The notes under the pieces were generated by a model that saw only the letters and a list, made by a program, of their open reading frames with translations, ran no database searches and was not told where the DNA came from. DNA of 5,597 nucleotides, taken from positions 1 through 5,597 of the forward strand of contig USPI01000099.1 of the NCBI GenBank assembly GCA_900556535.1, written 5' to 3'. The translations under genes and the position numbers were made by a program. Shown here one piece after another: positions 1-5,597 of the stretch (positions are counted from its first letter, which is position 1; the number at the start of each line of letters is the position of its first letter). Source of the stretch: an uncultured Eubacteriales bacterium. Its GTDB lineage: Bacteria; Bacillota; Clostridia; Oscillospirales; Oscillospiraceae.

Positions 1-274
1 TACCTCTACTCCTAAGAAGCCTAACTCCGCACTGCGTAAGATCGCCCGTGTACGTCTGACCAACGGTTACGAAGTCACCGCATACATCCCCGGTGTCGGC
101 CACAACCTTCAGGAGCATAGCGTAGTTATGATCCGCGGCGGCCGTGTCAAGGACCTCCCCGGTGTTCGTTACCACATCATTCGCGGCACTCTTGATGCTC
201 AGGGCGTGAACGGCCGTATGCAGGCCCGTTCCAAGTACGGTGCAAAGAGACCCAAGGCTGCAAAGAAAAAGTAA
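1..274 (+). CDS. rpsL: 30S ribosomal protein S12, C-terminal part (5' end outside window)
   Basis: S12 sits at the decoding centre of the 30S subunit and helps check codon-anticodon pairing. The first whole codon begins at base 2, and 90 codons run to a TAA stop. The visible protein starts [13 protein letters not shown], which aligns with E. coli S12 from about residue 39, so roughly 40-50 N-terminal residues lie upstream of the window. Diagnostic blocks are [11 protein letters not shown] (fragment residues 3-13), [10 protein letters not shown] (31-40) and [13 protein letters not shown] (46-58). Lysines matching E. coli K43 and K88, classic streptomycin-resistance positions, are both wild type (fragment K5 and K50). 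The aspartate that RimO methylthiolates in other bacteria is present (fragment D51). The tail ends KAAKKK, a basic extension common in Gram-positive S12. It is the first visible gene of the str operon, 126 nt ahead of rpsG. Identification is certain; only the start is missing. Confidence 0.98.
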   Translation, partial: TSTPKKPNSALRKIARVRLTNGYEVTAYIPGVGHNLQEHSVVMIRGGRVKDLPGVRYHIIRGTLDAQGVNGRMQARSKYGAKRPKAAKKK

Positions 275-278
275 AATC

Positions 279-323
279 CAACAAGCAAAATTTTGCCCTG
301 TTGTCTACTATATAATAATAGAC
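279..323 (+). promoter_or_regulatory. Two adjacent stem-loops in the rpsL-rpsG intergenic RNA
   Basis: The first hairpin pairs CAACA (279-283) with TGTTG (299-303). After a small 1x2 internal loop it continues with GCAA (285-288) against TTGC (293-296), inside the perfect palindrome GCAAAATTTTGC (285-296). The second pairs GTCTA (303-307) with TAGAC (319-323), has one C-A mismatch, then three A/T pairs around a tiny loop. The two share base 303, so they either stack end to end or compete for that base. Neither is followed by a U-tract, so they do not look like an intrinsic terminator. Possible roles are transcript stabilisation, a processing site, or part of a translational control element with the next hairpin. 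Base pairing is seen directly; function is inferred. Confidence 0.45.
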
Positions 324-361
324 CTCGGGGCGCAGACGGAGCGGCAATGTTCCGTTCCGAG
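324..361 (+). promoter_or_regulatory. GCAA-tetraloop hairpin upstream of rpsG; candidate S7 autoregulatory element
   Basis: The outer stem CTCGG (324-328) pairs with CCGAG (357-361). A 6-nt bulge, GGCGCA (329-334), follows on the 5' side. The inner stem of nine pairs (335-343 with 348-356, including G-U pairs) is capped by a GCAA tetraloop (344-347). A GNRA loop with an asymmetric bulge is typical of a real folded RNA rather than chance pairing. In E. coli, S7 represses the str operon by binding the rpsL-rpsG intercistronic RNA, so a structured element in the same place is a reasonable candidate for similar control here. Bacillota operons need not use this mechanism, and resemblance to the S7 site on 16S rRNA has not been shown. 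Confidence 0.5.
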
Positions 362-386
362 TACCTGTGAAGTCATTTTTTAATGA

Positions 387-393
387 AGGAGGG
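387..393 (+). promoter_or_regulatory. Ribosome binding site of rpsG (decides the GTG start)
   Basis: AGGAGGG lies 7 nt before the GTG at 401, which is ideal spacing. The in-frame ATG at 383 lies upstream of this site and would place the Shine-Dalgarno inside the coding sequence, so GTG is the start. The small inverted repeat TCATT/AATGA (373-377 and 382-386, TTTT loop) directly abuts the site. Confidence 0.9.
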
Positions 394-400
394 AAGCACA

Positions 401-871
401 GTGCCCAGAAGAGGTAATGTTCCCAAAAGAGAAATTTTACCCGATCCTATGTACAATAGCGTGCTGGTGACCAAGCTCATCAACGCTATCATGCTGGACG
501 GCAAAAAGGGTGTTGCTCAGAAGGTCGTTTACGACGCTTTTGACATCATCAAGGAGAAGACCGGCAAGGAGCCCCTTGACGCCTTCACCGAAGCAATGAA
601 CAATATCATGCCCAGCCTCGAAGTTAAGGCTCGCCGTGTCGGCGGTGCAACTTACCAGGTTCCTATCGAAGTAAGACCTGCACGTCGTCAGACTCTCGGC
701 CTTCGCTGGCTGGTCGGCTATGCCCGCAAGCGCGGCGAAAAGACCATGAAGGAGCGCCTGGCCGGCGAGATCATGGACGCCTGCAACAACCTCGGCGCAT
801 CCGTCAAGAAGCGCGAGGATACCCACAAGATGGCAGACTCCAACAAGGCCTTCGCACACTTCAGATGGTAA
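401..871 (+). CDS. rpsG: 30S ribosomal protein S7
   Basis: S7 is a primary binder of the 3' major domain of 16S rRNA. It nucleates assembly of the 30S head and lines the E-site/mRNA exit region. The GTG start gives 156 residues, the usual bacterial length, beginning (M)[15 protein letters not shown]. The S7 signature region lies at about residues 16-50 ([20 protein letters not shown], then the GKK-containing helix). The RNA-binding beta-hairpin with [20 protein letters not shown] is at about 77-96, followed by LGLRWLV. The C-terminus KAFAHFRW matches Gram-positive S7. Starting at the ATG at 383 would add six residues (MKEGST) with no family support. It follows the structured 126-nt gap after rpsL and precedes fusA by 18 nt. 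Co-transcription with fusA is expected from this spacing. Confidence 0.98.
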   Translation: MPRRGNVPKREILPDPMYNSVLVTKLINAIMLDGKKGVAQKVVYDAFDIIKEKTGKEPLDAFTEAMNNIMPSLEVKARRVGGATYQVPIEVRPARRQTLGLRWLVGYARKRGEKTMKERLAGEIMDACNNLGASVKKREDTHKMADSNKAFAHFRW

Positions 872-889
872 TCCTATCAGGAGAAGTTT

Positions 890-2965
890 ATGCCAAGAGA
901 GTACTCACTTGAAAAAACCAGAAATATCGGTATCATGGCTCACATCGACGCCGGCAAGACTACGACCACTGAGCGTATTCTTTACTACACCGGCGTAAAC
1001 TACAAGATCGGCGAGACCCATGAAGGTACCGCTACCATGGACTGGATGGAACAGGAGCAGGAGAGAGGTATCACCATCACCTCCGCCGCCACCACCTGCC
1101 ACTGGCGCGATACCCGTATCAATATCATTGACACCCCGGGTCACGTTGACTTTACCGTTGAGGTCGAGCGTTCTCTGCGCGTTCTTGACGGCTGCGTAAC
1201 CGTACTGTGTGCCAAGGGCGGCGTTGAGCCGCAGTCCGAGACAGTTTGGAGACAGGCTGACCATTACAACGTTCCCCGTATGATATACGTCAACAAGATG
1301 GATATCATGGGCGCGGACTTTTACCGTGTTCTCGACATGGTACACGACAGACTCAAATGTAATGCAGTGCCCATCCAGCTCCCGATCGGCGCCGAAGCGG
1401 ATTTCCGTGGCATAATCGATCTGGTTGAGATGAATGCCCGCGTTTACTACGATGATCTCGGAAACGATATGCATACCGAGGAGATCCCCGAGGATATGCG
1501 TGACATGGCCGAGGAATACCATACTAATCTGCTGGAAGCTATCTCGGATTTCGACGACGAGATAATGATGCGTTATCTCGACGGCGAAGAGGTTCCGCAG
1601 GATATGATCCGCAATGCCATCAGAAAGGCGACCTGCGCCGTTAAGATGGTACCCGTGGTCTGCGGCACTTCCTACAAAAACAAAGGCGTGCAGAAGCTGC
1701 TCGACGCTATCGTCGATTACATGCCCTCGCCGCTTGACATTCCGGCCATCACCGGAACCAACCCCAAGACCGATGAGGAGGAGACCCGCGAGGCGTCCGA
1801 CGACGCTCCGTTCTCCGCACTTGCATTCAAGATCATGACCGACCCCTTCGTCGGCCGTCTGAGCTTCTTCCGTGTCTATTCCGGCATCGTTGAGGCAGGC
1901 AAGAGCGTCCTCAACTCGTCCAAGGGTCAGCGTGAGCGTATCGGCAGAATCCTGCTGATGCACGCAAACCACAGAGAGGATCTCTCCGTTGCATATTCCG
2001 GCGATATCGCAGCAGCGGTCGGTCTTAAAAACACCACCACCGGCGATACCCTGTGCGATGAGAAGAATCCCATCATCCTTGAATCCATGGAGTTCCCCGA
2101 GCCCGTTATCCGCGTCGCCATCGAGCCCAAGACCAAAGCAGGTCAGGAGAAAATGGCTATCGCGCTTCAGAAGCTGGCCGAGGAGGATCCCACCTTTAAG
2201 ACCTACACCGACGAAGAGTCGGGCCAGACCATCATCGCCGGCATGGGCGAGCTCCACCTTGAGATCATCGTTGACAGACTTCTGCGCGAGTTCAAGGTCG
2301 AGGCAAATGTCGGTAAGCCGCAGGTTTCCTACAAGGAGACCATCACCCGCGAGGCTACCGTCGATACCCGCTATGTCCGTCAGACCGGTGGTAAGGGCCA
2401 GTTTGCACATTGTAAGATCACCGTTGAGCCGAACGAGTCCGGCAAGGGCTATGAGTTCATCAACAAGATCACCGGCGGCGCTATCCCCAAGGAGTATATC
2501 CCCTGTGTCGATCAGGGTATCCAGGGCGCAATGCAGTCGGGCGTGCTTGCAGGCTATCAGGTCGTTGACGTTAAGGTCACGCTCATTGACGGCTCCTACC
2601 ACGAGGTAGACTCGTCCGAAATGGCGTTCAAGATCTGCGGCAGCATGGCGTTCAAGGAGGCCTGCGAGAAGGCAGGTCCCACTCTGCTTGAACCTATCAT
2701 GAAGGTCGTCGTAACGGCTCCCGATGATTACATGGGCGACGTTATGGGCGATATCAACGCAAGACGCGGCCAGATCATCGGCTCCGATATCAGAAACGGC
2801 GCCGCTGTGATCGAGGCAAACGTTCCTCTTGCATCCATGTTCGGCTACGCGACCGACCTGAGAAGCAAAACTCAGGGCCGTGCGACCTACAGCATGGAGC
2901 CCAGCCACTATGTCGAGCTTCCGAAGAGCCTTCAGGAGTCTCTTCGCAGCGGACGCAATGGCTAA
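890..2965 (+). CDS. fusA: Elongation factor G (EF-G), translocation GTPase
   Basis: EF-G is a cytoplasmic GTPase that drives tRNA-mRNA translocation and, with ribosome recycling factor, splits post-termination ribosomes. The protein is 691 residues, normal for the family, and opens [21 protein letters not shown]-domain motifs are: P-loop AHIDAGKT 17-24, switch I GITIT 60-64, DTPGH 81-85 with catalytic-type H85, NKMD 135-138, and G5 TSYKN 260-264 (usually SA-x-KN). Domain II is at about 305-400. Domain III is at about 405-480 with GELHLE 453-458. Domain IV is at about 480-600 with GGKGQFAH 500-507 and the tip loop [14 protein letters not shown] 567-580, whose H571 reaches the decoding site. 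Domain V is at about 605-691. AGGAGA at 879-884 is its ribosome binding site. All five domains are intact, marking the canonical translocase rather than a TetM-type protection protein or the mitochondrial/FusB-like paralog. Confidence 0.98.
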   Translation: MPREYSLEKTRNIGIMAHIDAGKTTTTERILYYTGVNYKIGETHEGTATMDWMEQEQERGITITSAATTCHWRDTRINIIDTPGHVDFTVEVERSLRVLDGCVTVLCAKGGVEPQSETVWRQADHYNVPRMIYVNKMDIMGADFYRVLDMVHDRLKCNAVPIQLPIGAEADFRGIIDLVEMNARVYYDDLGNDMHTEEIPEDMRDMAEEYHTNLLEAISDFDDEIMMRYLDGEEVPQDMIRNAIRKATCAVKMVPVVCGTSYKNKGVQKLLDAIVDYMPSPLDIPAITGTNPKTDEEETREASDDAPFSALAFKIMTDPFVGRLSFFRVYSGIVEAGKSVLNSSKGQRERIGRILLMHANHREDLSVAYSGDIAAAVGLKNTTTGDTLCDEKNPIILESMEFPEPVIRVAIEPKTKAGQEKMAIALQKLAEEDPTFKTYTDEESGQTIIAGMGELHLEIIVDRLLREFKVEANVGKPQVSYKETITREATVDTRYVRQTGGKGQFAHCKITVEPNESGKGYEFINKITGGAIPKEYIPCVDQGIQGAMQSGVLAGYQVVDVKVTLIDGSYHEVDSSEMAFKICGSMAFKEACEKAGPTLLEPIMKVVVTAPDDYMGDVMGDINARRGQIIGSDIRNGAAVIEANVPLASMFGYATDLRSKTQGRATYSMEPSHYVELPKSLQESLRSGRNG

Positions 2966-3026
2966 ATCATTATAAACAAGTAGTTATATTAAAACCATTT
3001 GTACTAATTTAACGGAGGTTATTATT

Positions 3027-4229
<1,203 letters not shown>

Positions 4230-4273
4230 TTCTCAATTTAACATCGTTCGGATGTGAATTATTCGAATAACTT

Positions 4274-4309
4274 TGACCCCCGAGGCTTAGGCTTCGGGGG
4301 TCATTTTTT
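4274..4309 (+). terminator. Intrinsic terminator of the str operon
   Basis: A near-perfect 13-bp stem (4274-4286 with 4291-4303, one G-U pair) rich in G-C has a UUAG tetraloop and runs straight into six U residues (4304-4309). It begins 44 nt after the tuf stop and is a textbook rho-independent terminator. On the - strand the hairpin is followed by AAGTTATTCG rather than a clean U-tract, so termination of the opposing gene here would be weaker, though the hairpin is symmetric enough to act as a barrier both ways. Confidence 0.95.
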
Positions 4310-4763
4310 ATCGTATGCCGTGCATAAAGCCGGTGATGTCGGCGGTGTGGATATCGCCGCCTATGACTCTTGTTCCGCGAACGTAAAGCGTCGCGTAAAC
4401 GGTGTCGGTCGTGCCGGCGTAGTTCGTGACGACGTATGTATATTGCTTGCAGCCGAGCCCCGCGTAGGAGGGAAAATCATAGCCCTGCGCCTTTTGCATC
4501 TGGACATAGTCAAATAGCGCGCCGTCAAATTCCTTCGGCAATACGACCGTGCACGCATCCTCGCTCAGAGGGTCTGCACTCCAGCCGTAGGAGGCGAGAT
4601 ATTTTATCCTGCCGTCTGTTTGCGAGGCGTCGAGCATATCACTTACGGAGAATAAGCTGCGCGGCTGTGAGCAGAGTATGACCGCCGCCGCGAGTATCAC
4701 TCCGATTGCCAAAATTAGCGCTGCTGCGCGCTGTTTCGTCAGCTTTAAACAATTTGTAAACAT
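4308..4763 (-). CDS. DUF4830-type membrane-anchored protein of unknown function
   Basis: Product of 151 residues. A short basic N-terminus (K7, K10, R12) leads into one hydrophobic segment at about 13-30 (AAALILAIGVILAAAVIL), which suggests a membrane anchor with the rest outside the cytoplasm. C31 follows VIL, which does not fit a lipobox, so a lipoprotein is unlikely. The region at about 48-151 resembles DUF4830 from memory: GRIKYLASYGW, then LPKEFD, then YVQMQKAQGYDFPSYAGLGC, YTYVVTNYAG and a C-terminal VIGGDIHTADITGFMHG. No catalytic motif is evident, and the role is unknown. The ATG is the first start after an in-frame TGA. The nearest purine-rich site (AGGAAAAGG, 4777-4785) lies 13 nt upstream, longer than usual, so translation may be modest. 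The gene converges on tuf, and its stop codon overlaps the U-tract of that terminator. It diverges from the pseudouridine synthase gene. Confidence 0.82.
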   Translation of the reverse strand: MFTNCLKLTKQRAAALILAIGVILAAAVILCSQPRSLFSVSDMLDASQTDGRIKYLASYGWSADPLSEDACTVVLPKEFDGALFDYVQMQKAQGYDFPSYAGLGCKQYTYVVTNYAGTTDTVYATLYVRGTRVIGGDIHTADITGFMHGIR

Positions 4764-4786
4764 AGCGGTATATCAGCCTTTTCCTG

Positions 4787-4815
4787 TTCAAAAATCTTAT
4801 ACTTTATGTTATAAT
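4787..4815 (+). promoter_or_regulatory. Sigma-A promoter for the pseudouridine synthase gene
   Basis: TTCAAA (4787-4792, 4 of 6 to consensus) is separated by 17 bp from a perfect TATAAT (4810-4815). An extended -10 TG lies at 4807-4808, giving TGTTATAAT. Transcription would start near 4822, leaving a leader of about 32 nt before the ATG at 4854. The region lies between divergent genes. A weaker - strand -10-like TATAAG (4801 to 4796) falls within this promoter's spacer, so transcription of the opposing gene could interfere. Confidence 0.8.
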
Positions 4816-4841
4816 TACCTTGCTATTTACTTTATGCACAG

Positions 4842-4849
4842 AGGGGTGA
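4842..4849 (+). promoter_or_regulatory. Ribosome binding site of the pseudouridine synthase gene
   Basis: AGGGGTGA ends 4 nt before the ATG at 4854. It matches the GGTGA end of the anti-Shine-Dalgarno complement with one mismatch in the GGAGG core. It supports ATG 4854 as the start. Confidence 0.75.
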
Positions 4850-4853
4850 GCAT

Positions 4854-5561
4854 ATGTCTGAAATACGCCTTGACAAGCTGCTTTCGGAGACGACCGCGTA
4901 CACGCGCAGTCAGCTCAAGCAGATAATAAAAAGCGGCAGAGTCAGCGTTAACGGCACTGCGGTCACCGCTCCCGAGACTAAAATCGACCCAACGGGCACA
5001 CTGATAGAGCTTGACGGTGAGAGTGTTTCGTATGCAAAATTTCACTATTTCATGCTCAATAAGCCCGCCGGAATCCTCTCCGCTACGGACGATAGAAAGC
5101 AAAAAACCGTCATCGAGCTTTTTCCCGAGAAAATGCGCAGACGGCTGTTTCCCGTCGGCAGACTCGATAAGGACACGACCGGGCTGCTGCTCGTGACCGA
5201 TGACGGCGACTTTGCGCACAAGGTCATTTCGCCGCGCTCTGAGATAGTCAAAACCTACCGCGCCGTGACGAGCGAGCCGGTAAATGATGCCGATGTCGAG
5301 GCGTTTCGGCAGGGGATAGTCCTTGCCGACGGCACGGAATGCCTGCCTGCGGGGCTTGAGGCTCTGCCCGACGGAAGCTGCCTCGTGCGTGTCTATGAGG
5401 GCAAGTATCATCAGGTAAAGCGTATGCTCGCCTCGCGCTCAAAGCCCGTAATTGAGCTCAAAAGGCTGTCCATCGGTGCTCTTGAGCTTGATGAAAAGCT
5501 GCTTCCGGGCGAATTCAGACAATTGACCGAAAATGAATTGTGCAGTGTGATTAAGAAATAA
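4854..5561 (+). CDS. rsuA: RsuA-family rRNA pseudouridine synthase (probably 16S U516)
   Basis: The enzyme isomerises a uridine in rRNA to pseudouridine; RsuA itself modifies position 516 (E. coli numbering) of 16S rRNA. The product is 235 residues, normal for RsuA. An N-terminal S4 RNA-binding domain spans about 3-55 (RLDKLLSETTAYTRSQLKQI, then IKSGRVSVNG). The catalytic domain begins YFMLNKPAGILSATDD (65-80). The catalytic motif GRLDKDTTGLLLVTDDGDFAHK is at 102-123, with D105 the catalytic aspartate. Further family blocks are EGKYHQVKRML 182-192 and LLPGEFRQLTENEL at 216-229. Overall it matches RsuA better than the 23S enzymes RluB/RluE/RluF, but substrate assignment within this family is easily confused. 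It has its own promoter and ribosome binding site and ends with tandem stops TAA TAG. Codon use is less biased than in the str genes (several ATA codons), fitting a low-abundance enzyme. Confidence 0.9.
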   Translation: MSEIRLDKLLSETTAYTRSQLKQIIKSGRVSVNGTAVTAPETKIDPTGTLIELDGESVSYAKFHYFMLNKPAGILSATDDRKQKTVIELFPEKMRRRLFPVGRLDKDTTGLLLVTDDGDFAHKVISPRSEIVKTYRAVTSEPVNDADVEAFRQGIVLADGTECLPAGLEALPDGSCLVRVYEGKYHQVKRMLASRSKPVIELKRLSIGALELDEKLLPGEFRQLTENELCSVIKK

Positions 5562-5597
5562 TAGCAAAAATCTCTGCCTGATATTTGGCGCTTTTAT

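Noticed and set aside
311..316. TATAAT in the rpsL-rpsG gap as a possible internal promoter
   Set aside because: No -35-like hexamer at 16-18 bp upstream (the sequence there is AAATTT-like) and no extended -10 TG. The motif is better explained as part of an A/T inverted repeat, though an AT-rich weak start cannot be excluded.
905..2908. 667-codon open frame on the - strand opposite fusA
   Set aside because: It mirrors the codon bias of fusA (GC-rich third positions leave few stops on the opposite strand). The translation is low-complexity in D, L, G and V with no recognisable domain, and a full-length conserved EF-G occupies the other strand.
2966..3026. Separate promoter for tuf in the fusA-tuf gap
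   Set aside because: TGTACTAAT (3000-3008) resembles an extended -10, but only 4 of 6 bases match and the best -35 (TAGTTA) matches 3 of 6. A separate tuf promoter occurs in some bacteria, but the sequence here does not support one firmly.
4254..4517. 87-codon + strand open frame after tuf
   Set aside because: It runs through the terminator hairpin and opposite the DUF4830-type gene, has no Shine-Dalgarno, and its product is an antisense reading of that gene.
4848..4853. Lipoprotein signal in the DUF4830-type protein or an upstream alternative start
   Set aside because: The residue before Cys31 is Leu, not Gly/Ala/Ser, so there is no lipobox. An in-frame TGA just upstream of the ATG at 4763 excludes a longer protein.
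5562..5597. Possible terminator after the pseudouridine synthase gene
   Set aside because: Only GCC/GGC (5576-5578 with 5587-5589) and short AGC/GCT pairs are visible before CTTTTAT, and the window ends there. Too weak and incomplete to call.

Overview
The window looks like chromosomal DNA from a Gram-positive, low-to-moderate GC anaerobe of the Bacillota, most likely class Clostridia and near the Oscillospiraceae/Ruminococcaceae. The evidence is the lysine-rich C-terminal tail of S12, the sequence style of the EF-G and EF-Tu proteins (for example the EF-Tu segment [20 protein letters not shown]), strong AGGAGG-type ribosome binding sites, and a gene of the DUF4830 type, a family I know from Clostridia. 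The genus cannot be fixed from this sequence.

Layout. Bases 1-4309 are the 3' part of the streptomycin (str) operon on the + strand: the C-terminal 90 codons of rpsL (S12), then rpsG (S7), fusA (EF-G) and tuf (EF-Tu), closed by a strong intrinsic terminator. Bases 4308-4763 carry one convergent - strand gene for a small membrane-anchored protein of the DUF4830 type. It is separated by a 90-bp divergent intergenic region, holding a clear sigma-A promoter, from a + strand RsuA-family 16S rRNA pseudouridine synthase gene (4854-5561). The last 36 bases are non-coding with no firm feature.

How the genes work together. S12 and S7 are small-subunit proteins at the decoding centre and in the head/E-site region. 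EF-Tu delivers aminoacyl-tRNA and EF-G drives translocation, so the operon co-produces ribosome parts and their elongation GTPases. The RsuA-family enzyme also acts on the small subunit but has its own promoter, so its proximity need not mean co-regulation.

The least ordinary stretch is the 126-nt rpsL-rpsG gap. It is filled by tandem stem-loops, including a GCAA-tetraloop hairpin with a 6-nt bulge, and is a candidate autoregulatory site for S7 comparable in position to the one in E. coli. No mobile element, CRISPR array, tRNA, rRNA or clearly novel multi-gene system was found. This is mostly core genome, and all complete genes appear intact.
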